NCBI GenBank assembly: GCA_013361935.1
Contig: JABFXC010000022.1
Location: 43,445 to 107,444, forward strand
DNA from: Gemmatimonadaceae bacterium
Lineage (GTDB): Bacteria; Gemmatimonadota; Gemmatimonadetes; Gemmatimonadales; Gemmatimonadaceae
Direction of reading: 5' to 3'
Length of the DNA stretch: 64,000 nt
Positions 7,825 through 16,625 of the stretch are shown here, in pieces. The notes under the pieces are model-generated. The model was not told the DNA's origin. It saw only the letters and a list, made by a program, of their open reading frames with translations, and ran no database searches. The translations under genes and the position numbers were made by a program. Position 1 is the stretch's first letter. Every line of letters begins with the position of its first letter.

Positions 7825-9176
7825 TCGCGCTTCCGCGCCGGGCTCTGCCCCGCCGCGTACGACGCGTCGAGCAGGTCGACCGGATGCACGGTGCGCGCGG
7901 CGCTGCGCGAGCGTGCGAGCCCGGCGCCGATCTGCATCAGGCACCCGGGGTTCCCCGTCGCGACGAGCGCCGCGCCGGTGCGCGCGATGTGCGCCAGCTT
8001 CGGCTCGAGCACCGCCTCCGAGATCTCCGGCTTCACGAGGTTGTAGATGCCCGCCGCGCCGCAGCACTGGTCGCTCTCGACCAGGGGAACGAGCGTCAGC
8101 GCGGGGATCGATCGCAGCACGGCGAGCGGGGGGGCGACGACGCGCTGCGCATGCTGGAGGTGACAGGGCGCGTCGTAGGTGACGGTGAGCGGCAGCGCGC
8201 CCCCCGTCGCCGGACCGGCGACGGCGAGGAGCTCGGTCACGTCGCGTACCCGCGCGCTCAGCGCAGCGGCGCGCGCGGCGTACGCCGGGTCGTCGGCGAG
8301 GAGCTGCGCGTACTCCTTCATCATCGCGCCGCAGCCGGCCGCGTTCACGGCGATCGTCTCCGCGCCGCTCCGCTCGAAGGCGTCGTCGTTCGCGCGCGCG
8401 AGGGCCCGGGCGCTCTCCAGATCGCCGGCATGCGCGTGCAGCGCGCCGCAGCAGCGCTGTCCCGGCGCGTCGACCACGCTCCAGTCGTTGACGGCGAGCA
8501 CCCGCTCGGTCGCGCGGTTGGTCTCCGTGAAGAGCCCTTCCATCACGCAGCCGCGGAGGATGGCCGCGCTTCCCCGCGCGGCGCTTCCGCGCGGCTCGTA
8601 GGGCGCGCGCTTCACCTCCGATCGCGTCGAGTCGAGCATCGACATCGCCAGCCCGAGCTTCCCCGGAAGCCGGCCGAGGACCGCGGGAATGCGCGTCGCG
8701 CGAAGCATCCGCGCCGCGGCGAGCGCCGGACGGAGCGCCCACTCGTGCCCGAACACCCAGAGCACCAGCCGCGCGACGAACGGCTGGTCGCGCGCGATCG
8801 TCGCCCGCGTCGCCTCGAGGAGGTGGCCGTAAGGCACCCCCGACGGGCACGCGGTCTCGCAGCCTCGGCAGCCGAGGCAGCGGTCGATGTGCTCGCGCAC
8901 CGAGGGGTCGTCGGGCGCGAGCGAGCCCTCGACGACGGCGCGCATGAGCAGGATGCGTCCGCGCGGACTGTCGTTCTCGTCCTGCAGCGAGAGATACGTC
9001 GGGCACGCCTGCAGGCAGAACCCGCAGTGCACGCAGGCATCGATGCCCGCCTTCGCGAGGTCGAGCGGCGTGCCCGGCACCGCGCACGCGGTACGCGCCG
9101 AGTGCGTGTCGGCGAGCGGCGGCTCGCTCACGGCGGCGCGGGGCATCCGCCCCGTGCCGGTGGACCAGTCCTTCAC
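7821..9176 (-). CDS. glcF: Glycolate oxidase iron-sulfur subunit GlcF
   Basis: A 451-residue protein. Two ferredoxin-type clusters lie near residues 45-115: CVHCGFCLQACP and CLGCRGCETACP. Two CCG (cysteine-rich) domains follow: QRCCGALHAH with NAAGCGAMM, then YDAPCHLQH with SDQCCGAAGIYN and NPGC. This is the domain order of GlcF/LutA-type subunits, which pass electrons from the FAD subunits toward the quinone pool. GTG 9176 shares GTGA with the stop of the upstream glcD-glcE fusion. With that gene it should form the glycolate-to-glyoxylate oxidase. Confidence 0.93.
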   Translation of the reverse strand: MKDWSTGTGRMPRAAVSEPPLADTHSARTACAVPGTPLDLAKAGIDACVHCGFCLQACPTYLSLQDENDSPRGRILLMRAVVEGSLAPDDPSVREHIDRCLGCRGCETACPSGVPYGHLLEATRATIARDQPFVARLVLWVFGHEWALRPALAAARMLRATRIPAVLGRLPGKLGLAMSMLDSTRSEVKRAPYEPRGSAARGSAAILRGCVMEGLFTETNRATERVLAVNDWSVVDAPGQRCCGALHAHAGDLESARALARANDDAFERSGAETIAVNAAGCGAMMKEYAQLLADDPAYAARAAALSARVRDVTELLAVAGPATGGALPLTVTYDAPCHLQHAQRVVAPPLAVLRSIPALTLVPLVESDQCCGAAGIYNLVKPEISEAVLEPKLAHIARTGAALVATGNPGCLMQIGAGLARSRSAARTVHPVDLLDASYAAGQSPARKRE

Positions 9177-11842
9177 GCGACGACCTCGCCGAGGATCCCC
9201 GGGTTGAGCACGCGCTGCGGGTCGAAGGCGTCGCGCACGCGGCGCGCGAGCCGGTCGCCGAGCGGGGGCGGCGCGAGCGCGCTCCACTCCTCGGGCGGGA
9301 GCTTCTCCCAGACCCAGGTCCGCGGCGACGCGAAGTGCTCTCGCGTTCGCGCGACCAGCGCGGTGAGCACGCCTAACGCGTCGGGGGGAAGGATGCAGCG
9401 GATCACGCCGCGGGAGAGCGTCGCGTGGAGGAGCGTCCGGCTGGCCAGCGCCTCGGGGGCGAGCGCGTCGGCGAGCAGCGCCGGAAGCGCTACCGGCAGC
9501 GTCGAGACGCGGACGACCGTCGCCCCGGGCGGCTCGATCGTGCGCAGGCGATCCCACACCGCGCCGTCGATGGTGAGCAGATCGCCGAGCGAGGCGAGCT
9601 CGCGCTCCTGCGCGGCGACGAGCGGCTCGTTCCCCGCGAGCCGGGCGAGCACGAGGGGCCGATCGCCGACGCCCACGGCGCGCGCCACCGCCGCGTCGAT
9701 CACCTCGAGCGTCCACGCGGCGAGCGGGAGCGCACGCAGCCGCGCGAGAACGTCCGCGGTCTGCCGCGGCTGCGCCGGCAGCGCGAGCGCGACGGTCGCG
9801 TCCCGCTCGGGAAGAGCGCGCAGCCGCAGCGTCGCCTCGGTGATCACGCCGAGCGTTCCCCACGAGCCGATCGCGAGCCGCGTCAGGTCGAAGCCGGCGA
9901 CGTTCTTCACCACGCGCCCGCCCCCGCGGGCGATCGTCCCTTCGCCGGTCACCAGCTCGACGCCGAGCACGTTGTCGCGCGGCGTCCCGAAGGCGTGCGC
10001 CAGCGGACCGGCGGACGCGGTGGCCAGCGTCGCGCCGAGCGTCCCGCGCTCGCTCCCGAACGGATCGAGCGCGATGCACTGGCCGTTCTCGCGCGCCGCC
10101 GCGGCGAGCGCGGCGAGCGACGCGCCGGCGCGCGCGGTCATCGTCAGGTCCCCGGGGACGTAGTCGACGATGTCGCCGTCGCGCACTTCCAGGCGCCGCT
10201 CGGCGTCGACCGGCCGCATCGCGTCGAGCCACGTTCCCGCGCCGACGATGCGCAGCGGCGTCCGCGACTCGATCGCCGCGCGGATCTCCTCGCGGATGCG
10301 CAGCGTCTCCTCGCGCAGCCGGCTCCACGGCGCCTCCGGCACCGGCACCACCGCCGGCGAGCGGTCGGCGAGGCGCGGCGCGACCGCGGCGTGACGTCCC
10401 CATTCGCGACAGGAGTGCACCGGGACGACCTTCCCCGGGTTCGCGCGCCGCTCCGGGTCGAAGACGTCGCGCAGGCGGCACATCGTCGCCAGCGAGTCCT
10501 CGGAGAAAACGAGCGGCATGTAGCCCAGCTTGTCGAGCCCGACGCCGTGCTCGCCGGTGATCGTCCCGCCCGCCTCGATGCAGACGCGCATCACCTCGCT
10601 CATCGCCGCCTCGACGCGCCGCGCCTCGTCGGGATCCGTCGCGTCGTAGGGGATGTTCGGGTGCAGGTTGCCGTCCCCCGCGTGGAAGACGTTGCACACC
10701 ATCACGCCGTGCTTCTCCCCGATCGCGCGGATCGCCGCGAGCGTCTCGGGAAGCTTCGTTCGCGGGACCACCGCGTCCTGGACCACGAGGTGTGGTGCGA
10801 CGCGACCCATCGCGCCGAACGCCTTCTTCCGTCCCTGCCAGAGCCGCGCGCGCTCGTCGGCGTCGCTCGCCACGCGCACTCCGCGCGCGCGCGCGTCACG
10901 GCAGATCTGCTCGACGCGCCGCGCGTCGGCGTCGACGCCCGCGGCGAGCCCGTCCACCTCGATGAGCAGCACCGCGGCGGCGTCGGTGGGATAGCCCGCC
11001 GCGTACACGCTCGCCTCGACCGCGCGGATCGTCGGGTTGTCCATCATCTCGAGCGCGGCGGGGACGACGCCCGCGGCGATGATCCCCGACACCGCGCGCG
11101 CCGCGTCGTCGACGTCCATGAAGTCGGCGAGCAGCGTGCGGATTCCCTGCGGGTCGCGCGTCAGCTTCACCGTCGCGTCGAGCACGACACCGAAGCATCC
11201 CTCCGATCCGATGAACGCGCCGAGCAGGTCGTAGCCCGTGCTCTCCCCCGCCGGGTTCCCGAGCTTCACGATCTCGCCGTCGGGGAGCACCACCGTGAGC
11301 GCGAGGACGTGGTTGAGCGTCACGCCGTATTTCAGGCAGTGCGGGCCGCCCGCGTTCTCCGCGACGTTGCCGCCGATCGTGCACGCCGCCTGGCTCGACG
11401 GGTCGGGAGCGAAGTGCAGACCGTGGCCGGCGACGGCGCGCGTGATGACGCTGTTCACCACTCCCGGCTCGACCACCGCGCGCGCGTTCTCCACGTCTAC
11501 GTCGACGATGCGCGTGAGACGCTGCAGCCCGAGGAGCACCGCGCCGTCGGCGAGGGCGCCGCCGGAGAGCCCCGTTCCCGCGCCGCGCGCGACGAAGGGG
11601 ACGCGCAGCTCGGCGAGCGTCCGCACGACGCGAACGACTTCGTCGCGCGTGCCCGGAAAGACCGCGATCGCCGGATGCTTGCGGTAGCCGGGCAGTCCGT
11701 CGGCGGTGTACGTGAACAGCTCGCTCTGCCGCGCGAGCACGCGCCGCTCGCCGACGATCGCGGCGAGTCGCGGGGCGAGCACCTTCGCCGGCACCGCCGG
11801 AGTGCCGGAAGACGACGATTCGAGGGGTGCGGAAGCGGCCAC
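9173..11842 (-). CDS. glcD-glcE: Fused glycolate oxidase FAD subunits GlcD-GlcE
   Basis: A single 889-residue frame holds two FAD_binding_4 modules that are separate genes in E. coli. Residues about 20-470 are GlcD-like: YTADGLPGYRKHP, VARGAGTGLSGG, AACTIGGNVAENAGG, HAGDGNLHPNI, ITGEHGVGLDK and FDPERRANPGKV. Residues about 500-889 are GlcE-like: VGAGTWLDAM, GTLGATLATASAG, GGGRVVKNVAGFDLTRL, SWGTLGVITE, then FDPQRVLNPGIL at the very end. A joining segment of about 30 residues follows the GlcD module. GTG 11842 is the most likely start: the GlcD homology begins soon after it and the reading frame upstream is not conserved-looking. It is 32 bases after the lipid kinase stop and coupled to glcF. 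Confidence 0.92.
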   Translation of the reverse strand: MAASAPLESSSSGTPAVPAKVLAPRLAAIVGERRVLARQSELFTYTADGLPGYRKHPAIAVFPGTRDEVVRVVRTLAELRVPFVARGAGTGLSGGALADGAVLLGLQRLTRIVDVDVENARAVVEPGVVNSVITRAVAGHGLHFAPDPSSQAACTIGGNVAENAGGPHCLKYGVTLNHVLALTVVLPDGEIVKLGNPAGESTGYDLLGAFIGSEGCFGVVLDATVKLTRDPQGIRTLLADFMDVDDAARAVSGIIAAGVVPAALEMMDNPTIRAVEASVYAAGYPTDAAAVLLIEVDGLAAGVDADARRVEQICRDARARGVRVASDADERARLWQGRKKAFGAMGRVAPHLVVQDAVVPRTKLPETLAAIRAIGEKHGVMVCNVFHAGDGNLHPNIPYDATDPDEARRVEAAMSEVMRVCIEAGGTITGEHGVGLDKLGYMPLVFSEDSLATMCRLRDVFDPERRANPGKVVPVHSCREWGRHAAVAPRLADRSPAVVPVPEAPWSRLREETLRIREEIRAAIESRTPLRIVGAGTWLDAMRPVDAERRLEVRDGDIVDYVPGDLTMTARAGASLAALAAAARENGQCIALDPFGSERGTLGATLATASAGPLAHAFGTPRDNVLGVELVTGEGTIARGGGRVVKNVAGFDLTRLAIGSWGTLGVITEATLRLRALPERDATVALALPAQPRQTADVLARLRALPLAAWTLEVIDAAVARAVGVGDRPLVLARLAGNEPLVAAQERELASLGDLLTIDGAVWDRLRTIEPPGATVVRVSTLPVALPALLADALAPEALASRTLLHATLSRGVIRCILPPDALGVLTALVARTREHFASPRTWVWEKLPPEEWSALAPPPLGDRLARRVRDAFDPQRVLNPGILGEVVA

Positions 11843-11874
11843 GCTCGCAAGATAGAGCGAGGCGCGGGGAGGGA

Positions 11875-12828
11875 CTAGCGAGCCTCCGCCGACGGGGGAC
11901 GCTCGCCGCCGATCGGCGCCGGCGCCACGAGCCGCACCCGGTCGTGCTCGATCCGGTAGCGCAGCGGCGCGTCGAGGGCGCGGATCTCCCCGTCGAAGGA
12001 GACGTTGCCGTGGCGGCGCCGCATCTCGATCCGGCACTCGTCGACGACGAAGCTGTCCACCTGGCCGAGCTCGGCTTGCATCCCGCGGAACACCGCGCCA
12101 AGCACCAGCCGCGAGAGCCGCCGCCACCCGGCGTTAGGCACGACGATCACGTGCAGCCCGCGGCGGCTCTCCGTCGTGCGGGCGCCGAACACACCCTTGT
12201 CGAAGTCGCGCTCCCCCACGCTGACGAAGACGAGACAGGCCTGGTACGACCGCGCCGGCTGGTCCCCCGCGGCGTCGATGTGGACGGCGAAGCGCGGCAT
12301 CCGGGCGAGCAGCTGCAGCCCGGCGAGGACGCTCGCCGGCCAGTACGGCATCCACGACTCCAGCCGCTCGCGGGTCCGCACGAAGCTGACGTACGCCCCG
12401 ACCGCGCTCGTGTTCAGGAAGACGTGCTCGTTCACGCGGCCGACGTCGATCGGATGCGCCGTCCCCGTCGCCGCGATCTCGGCGGCCTGCTCCGGCTCGA
12501 CGGGGATCCCGTTGTCGCGCGCGAGGTGATTCAACGTCCCGCCCGGGATCACCGCGAGCTCGACGTCGCTGCCGCAGAGCGTGGCCGCGGCGGCGGTGAC
12601 CGTTCCGTCGCCGCCACTCACCGCGATCCGCCGGACGCCCTCGTCGACGAGGGCGCGGACGCGGTCGGTCAACACGCGGGGGTCGGTCTCGTGCACGACG
12701 AATCGTGAGTCGGCGCGCAGGAGCTCGAGCACCTTGTCGGCGCTCCCTCCGCGCGGATTGATGAGCACCGGGATGCGGCGCGGGCCGTCGTCGGATCGAG
12801 TCACGCCGCCGGGCAACGGAAGGACCAT
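11875..12828 (-). CDS. Diacylglycerol/lipid kinase (DagK/YegS family)
   Basis: A 317-residue protein. The nucleotide-binding motif is SGGDGTV (near residue 70), with PGGTLNHLARDNGIP after it and INPRGGS at the start of the catalytic domain. The C-terminal beta-sandwich domain ends with VSFDGEIRALD. The family phosphorylates lipids such as diacylglycerol at the inner membrane face. The start at 12828 has no clear ribosome binding site. It is 22 bases after the hybrid kinase stop, so read-through from that gene is likely. Its metabolic relation to the downstream glycolate genes is not evident. Confidence 0.88.
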   Translation of the reverse strand: MVLPLPGGVTRSDDGPRRIPVLINPRGGSADKVLELLRADSRFVVHETDPRVLTDRVRALVDEGVRRIAVSGGDGTVTAAAATLCGSDVELAVIPGGTLNHLARDNGIPVEPEQAAEIAATGTAHPIDVGRVNEHVFLNTSAVGAYVSFVRTRERLESWMPYWPASVLAGLQLLARMPRFAVHIDAAGDQPARSYQACLVFVSVGERDFDKGVFGARTTESRRGLHVIVVPNAGWRRLSRLVLGAVFRGMQAELGQVDSFVVDECRIEMRRRHGNVSFDGEIRALDAPLRYRIEHDRVRLVAPAPIGGERPPSAEAR

Positions 12829-12850
12829 GCCGCGGCGGCCGGCGGGTCGC

Positions 12851-14455
12851 TCAGCGGTCGGCGGGCAGGTAGCGCGCGATGAGGTCGTCCAGGGTCTTCA
12901 GCTCGAAGGGCTTCTGCAGTACCGGCGCTTCGACGCGCTCGATGAAGGCGCGCGCGTCGCTCGAAGCGACGTCGCCGGTGGAGAAGACGATGCGTCCGAC
13001 GAGCTCCGGGCGGTGGCGGGCGATCTGATCGTACAGGTCGATCCCCGAGAGCCCCGGCATCTTCAGATCGGAGACGATCAGCGCGTACTCCGGCGCGTCC
13101 GCATCGCGAAGGCGTCGCAGCGCGACCGCGCCGTCCTCCGCCTCCTCGACGATCCAGTCCCGGCGCGTGAAGTACCGCCTGAGGGCGAGCCGGATGCTCG
13201 ATTCGTCATCGATGATCAGCACGCGCCGCGCGCCGCCCTGCGCGCGGAGCTCGGACGCCGGCGCCGCGCGCGGGGCCGAGGAGTCGGGTGACGCGCCAAG
13301 GGTGATCGTGAAGCGCGCCCCACGTCCAGGATTGTTTTCGGCCATGAGCGTCCCGTGATGCGCCTCGATGATGCCGCGGGACACGGCGAGCCCCAGTCCC
13401 GTTCCCTCTCCCTGCGGCTTCGTCGTGAAGAAGGGCTCGAACAGGCGCGGCATCACGTCGCTCGGGATGCCCGGGCCGTCGTCCTCGACGACGACCTGCA
13501 CGTCCCCGGCCGCGGCGCGCGCCCGGAGCCGAACGGTCCCTCCCGGCCCCGCGGCCTGAGCCGCGTTGACGACGAGGTTCGTCACCACCTGCGTCACCGA
13601 GGACGGATCGAGGGACAGCCGCGGGAGCAGCCCCTCGATCGAGAGCTCCAGGCGCCCGCCCAGCTCGCAGACCTGCCGCGACAGCCCCCGTGTCGTCCGC
13701 TCGAGCAGATCGCGCAGGTCGGTGCACTCGCGCCGCATCTGCCCGCCCCGCGCCGAGGAGAGGAGGTCGCGCACGATGGCCCGCGAGCGCCGCGCCTGAT
13801 CGAGGATCATCGTCAGCGCCTCGGTGTCCGCCGCCGAGCGCGGCTCCTGGAGAAGCGTCTCCACGAAGAGCAGGATCGCCGAGAGCGGGTTGTTCAGCTC
13901 GTGGGCGACGCCGGAGATGAGCTGGCCGATCGCGGCGAGCTTCGCGGACTCGCGAATCGCGTCCTCCGCGGCGCGGCGCTCGGTGATGTCGGTGATGAGC
14001 ACGAGCCGCGCGGCGCAACCATCCCAATCGACACTGTGGCTCGTGATCTCGACGGGGAACACCTCGCCGTTCCTGCGCCGGTGCCGCCACTCCCCCGTCT
14101 TGTGGTAGCGGCCGGGAAGCCCGTGCGCGACCCGCTCGAGGTCGGCGACGTCCTCGGTGGGACGGACATCGCGCAGGCTCATCGAAAGGAACTCCTCGCG
14201 GGAGTACCCATAGCTCGCGACGGCCGCGTCGTTCACCGCGAGGAAGCGCAGCGTCTCGTTCGCGTACACCCACATCGGAACCGGGTTGTTGCGAAAGAGC
14301 AGCCGGTACTTGTCCGCGACGAGCCGCGACTCCTCGTACGAGGGGCTGACGTTCGAAGCGGTGGGTGTGCGGGGCATGGCGAGTTCGTGGGACGCGGCGG
14401 GTGGCTCCGAGGATGACGACCGCCCTAACGGTTCGTTACGTTCGCCTTCATCCAC
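12851..14455 (-). CDS. PAS-containing hybrid histidine kinase with C-terminal receiver
   Basis: A 534-residue soluble kinase. The PAS domain spans about residues 45-165 (LFRNNPVPMWVYA, YGYSREEFL, ITDITERRAAE). HisKA follows with SGVAHELNNPLSAI. HATPase_c has NLVVNAAQAA, EDDGPGIP and GEGTGLGLAV. A terminal receiver has IDDE, phospho-acceptor Asp in IVSDLKMPG and KPFE. No output domain follows, so it must signal to a partner. The start is GTG 14455; ATG 14377 is possible. It leads the minus-strand operon, because a strong hairpin (14475-14511) separates it from the sigma gene. It could therefore control or sense the pathway encoded below it. Confidence 0.88.
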   Translation of the reverse strand: MDEGERNEPLGRSSSSEPPAASHELAMPRTPTASNVSPSYEESRLVADKYRLLFRNNPVPMWVYANETLRFLAVNDAAVASYGYSREEFLSMSLRDVRPTEDVADLERVAHGLPGRYHKTGEWRHRRRNGEVFPVEITSHSVDWDGCAARLVLITDITERRAAEDAIRESAKLAAIGQLISGVAHELNNPLSAILLFVETLLQEPRSAADTEALTMILDQARRSRAIVRDLLSSARGGQMRRECTDLRDLLERTTRGLSRQVCELGGRLELSIEGLLPRLSLDPSSVTQVVTNLVVNAAQAAGPGGTVRLRARAAAGDVQVVVEDDGPGIPSDVMPRLFEPFFTTKPQGEGTGLGLAVSRGIIEAHHGTLMAENNPGRGARFTITLGASPDSSAPRAAPASELRAQGGARRVLIIDDESSIRLALRRYFTRRDWIVEEAEDGAVALRRLRDADAPEYALIVSDLKMPGLSGIDLYDQIARHRPELVGRIVFSTGDVASSDARAFIERVEAPVLQKPFELKTLDDLIARYLPADR

Positions 14456-14474
14456 GATTGCGTAACCTTCGAAG

Positions 14475-14511
14475 CGAGAGCGGGGCCCGGCGTCGCCGGG
14501 CCCCGCTCTCG
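14475..14511 (-). terminator. Strong hairpin after the sigma factor gene
   Basis: A perfect 16-bp GC-rich stem (14475-14490 with 14496-14511) has a 5-base loop, 21 bases past the stop of the sigma gene. No long T-run follows, so it may be a factor-assisted or attenuating terminator. Confidence 0.7.
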
Positions 14512-14531
14512 TGCCTCCTCGTGCGTCGCGG

Positions 14532-15425
14532 TCAGGCCACGTTCCAGAACCCGGCCAGCGCGCGTCCGTCGGGCGACTCGCGCAGCTTCTCGAAGGCGCG
14601 CTCGCGGATCTGGCGGATGCGCTCGCGCGTCACTCCCATGAGAGCGCCGATGCGCTCGAGCGTCATCGCCTCGGAGCCCTCCTCGAGACCGTAGTAGAGG
14701 TAGAGGATCTTGCGCTCGCGGGGGGTGAGGTAGCGGGTGAAGACGCGATCGATGAACTCGCGCATCAGCTTCCCGTCCGTCGTCTCCTCGATCTCGCCCC
14801 CGTCCTGGCCGGCGAAGCGCTCGCCGAGGGTGGAGGCTTCGCGATCGGAGCGATCCACCGGCGCATCGAGGGAGACCTCGGTGGCCGACATCTGCTTCGC
14901 CGCGCGGACGTTCTCCGCGGTCTCGTCGAGCAGCCGGCCGAGCTCCGCTTCGGTCGGATCGCGCTTCAGCACCTGGGCGAGCACCGTTTCGGCGCGCGCG
15001 AGACGGATGAGCTGCGAGTTCTGGTTGAGGGGGATGCGGACGGATCGCGTCTGCTCGGCGAGCGCCTTGAGGACCGCCTGGCGCACCCACCAGACCGCGT
15101 AGGAGATGAACTTCACCCCCTGATCCGGATCGAACTTCCGCACCGCCTTCAGGAGTCCTTCGTTCCCGATCGCGACCAGCTCGCTGAGATCGAGGCCGTG
15201 GCCCTGATACTTCTTCACGTACGAAATGACGAAGCGGAGGTTCGCCGTGACCAGACGCTCGGCGGCCTCCGCGTCTCCTTTCTGGGCCCTGCGGGCGAGT
15301 CGGCGCTCTTCTTCGGCCGACGCGATCAGGGGAAGTTTCTGGATGTCGTGAAGGTACTGATCGAACGCAGAGGAGGGAGACGAGCGGAAATACCCCTTCG
15401 ACCTGGTCTCGGTCACTTGCTCCAT
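14532..15425 (-). CDS. RNA polymerase sigma factor, sigma-70 (RpoD/SigA-like)
   Basis: A 297-residue group 1/2 sigma factor lacking a long region 1.1. Region 1.2 starts at FDQYLHDIQKLPLI. Region 2 has NLRFVISYVKKYQ, LVAIGNEGLLKAVRKFD and FISYAVWWVRQAVL. Region 4 ends with LTPRERKILYLYYGL and GVTRERIRQIRERA (helix-turn-helix for the -35). The short length is like primary sigma factors of Bacteroidota and relatives, so this may be the housekeeping factor or a close alternative. ATG 15425 has AAGGAG at 15432-15437 (minus sense). It has its own promoter with an inverted repeat at the -10, and a hairpin after the stop. Confidence 0.93.
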   Translation of the reverse strand: MEQVTETRSKGYFRSSPSSAFDQYLHDIQKLPLIASAEEERRLARRAQKGDAEAAERLVTANLRFVISYVKKYQGHGLDLSELVAIGNEGLLKAVRKFDPDQGVKFISYAVWWVRQAVLKALAEQTRSVRIPLNQNSQLIRLARAETVLAQVLKRDPTEAELGRLLDETAENVRAAKQMSATEVSLDAPVDRSDREASTLGERFAGQDGGEIEETTDGKLMREFIDRVFTRYLTPRERKILYLYYGLEEGSEAMTLERIGALMGVTRERIRQIRERAFEKLRESPDGRALAGFWNVA

Positions 15426-15480
15426 ACACGCTCCTTAGACCACGGTGGAGTGGACGGGCCGCGCAGTGCGGGCCGTCGAG

Positions 15481-15525
15481 TCCTGGCAGGACCGCCAGGA
15501 TAATGTCCGGACTCCGAACGGTCAA
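15481..15525 (-). promoter_or_regulatory. Promoter of the sigma gene with overlapping inverted repeat
   Basis: Read on the minus strand: TTGACC (15520-15525), 17 bases, TATCCT (15497-15502). An inverted repeat TCCTGGC-N6-GCCAGGA (15481-15487 and 15494-15500) covers the -10 and likely start site, a position suited to a repressor or autoregulator. The leader is about 65 bases. Confidence 0.6.
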
Positions 15526-15617
15526 CAGCGGAGTGCGCCGTCTCACAAACGCGGCGAGGATGGTCTGGCGAAGCTGTTGCTGGGTAATCTGTTACACGGT
15601 ACAGGTCGCAACGAACG

Positions 15618-15660
15618 AGGCGGGCGACGGTCGCCGAAATGCGCTGACCGTCGCCCGCCT
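15618..15660 (-). terminator. Hairpin after the small membrane protein gene
   Basis: A 14-bp perfect stem (15618-15631 with 15647-15660) has a 15-base loop, starting 20 bases past the stop at 15680. No strong T-run on either strand; it is terminator-like. Confidence 0.55.
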
Positions 15661-15679
15661 GTCGCTATTGTGGCGTGAT

Positions 15680-15868
15680 TTACCGCGGAGGCGGCGCCTG
15701 CGGGTCGCGCGGCTTCGTCCGGCTCGTCGCCATCAGGATCCCGAGCCCGATCGCGACGATCGCCCCGACCCCGATCCACATCGGCGGCGCACCGAGCAGG
15801 TACGCGCCGATCGCCAGGCCGATGACGAGGATGAAGAAGCCGATCAGATAGGTGGAGAAGGATGACAT
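15680..15868 (-). CDS. Small two-helix membrane protein
   Basis: A 62-residue protein with two hydrophobic segments: STYLIGFFILVIGLAIGAYL (about 5-24) and MWIGVGAIVAIGLGILMA (about 31-48). A short basic, proline-rich tail (TSRTKPRDPQ) follows. ATG 15868 fits the membrane topology; a longer frame to 15985 adds an unlikely basic leader. No clear ribosome binding site. The family is not recognised. It lies alone between the sigma gene promoter and the PepSY gene. Confidence 0.7.
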   Translation of the reverse strand: MSSFSTYLIGFFILVIGLAIGAYLLGAPPMWIGVGAIVAIGLGILMATSRTKPRDPQAPPPR

Positions 15869-15947
15869 GGCCAGTTCCGTTGCGGGTGCACCCCGGAGCG
15901 GGCAAGTGTGGGGCCAGCCGGACGCGACCGGATGAGGACGGCCGGTC

Positions 15948-15981
15948 CTTAATCCGGCGGTTAGCGGAGGCGCCGTAGCAT
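15948..15981 (+). promoter_or_regulatory. Shared promoter/operator element, copy 1
   Basis: CTTAATC (15948-15954), then GCGGTTAGC (15957-15965), then CCGTAGCAT (15973-15981). The copy at 16626-16659 has the same blocks at exactly the same spacing. It is 75 bases before the PepSY gene start. Confidence 0.65.
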
Positions 15982-16055
15982 CCACTCACGCGGCAGTGTG
16001 GCGCACCCGTTCGGACGCGCCGACCGCGCACGATCCACATTTCGAAGGAGCTCCC

Positions 16056-16601
16056 ATGAGAAGCAGCACCCTCCGCGCGCTCGCCGTCGCGAGCGCCACG
16101 CTCGCCCTCTCCGGGCTCGCCGCGGCGCAGAGCCCGACGAGCGCCCCCGCCCCCCGCGCGCAGCGCTCGACGATGGCGCAGGACACGACGCATCGCGGCG
16201 CCCGGTCCCACCGCATGGCCGCGCGCTCGACGAGGAAGCCGAAGACGATGAAGGTCAGGGAGCAGTCCCCCGGGCTCGCCGCCCAGGCGACGATCAGCGC
16301 CGACTCGGCGCAGACGATCGCCCTCGCCCAGGTGCCTAACGGCCGCGTTCGCGAGGCAGAGCTGGAGAACGAGAAGGGGACGCTCGTCTACTCCTACGAC
16401 GTGAAGGCGCCGGGGAAGAGCGGCGTCGAGGAAGTGCTCGTCGACGCGAAGACGGGCGCCGTCGTCTCGCAGACGCACGAGAGCGCGGCCGCCGAGAAGA
16501 AGGAGATGGCCGCGGAGAAGGGCACGAAGCACTCGATGCGCAGGTCGTCGCACGCGAAGTCCGACTCGTCCGTGAAGCACGACTCCACGTCGAAGCCGTG
16601 A
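16056..16601 (+). CDS. Exported PepSY-domain protein
   Basis: A 181-residue protein. The signal peptide is cleaved after GLAAA, giving a mature N-terminal Gln. A basic linker (residues 35-75) leads to a PepSY domain at about 80-140 (ISADSAQTIALAQVPNGR, LVYSYDVKAPG, EEVLVDAKTGAVV). The C-terminus is charged and rich in Lys, His and Ser. PepSY domains are small periplasmic modules thought to inhibit proteases or bind ligands. ATG 16056 has GAAGGAG at 16044-16050; the frame extends further upstream but without a signal peptide. It shares a promoter element with the next gene, which suggests joint control. Confidence 0.85.
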   Translation: MRSSTLRALAVASATLALSGLAAAQSPTSAPAPRAQRSTMAQDTTHRGARSHRMAARSTRKPKTMKVREQSPGLAAQATISADSAQTIALAQVPNGRVREAELENEKGTLVYSYDVKAPGKSGVEEVLVDAKTGAVVSQTHESAAAEKKEMAAEKGTKHSMRRSSHAKSDSSVKHDSTSKP

Positions 16602-16625
16602 CCCGGCGCACAATCCGCGCGCACG

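Noticed and set aside
7132..9087. Long frame of 651 codons ahead of the HAD gene
   Set aside because: The first part is a shadow of glcF; the real HAD begins at the GTGA overlap at 7824.
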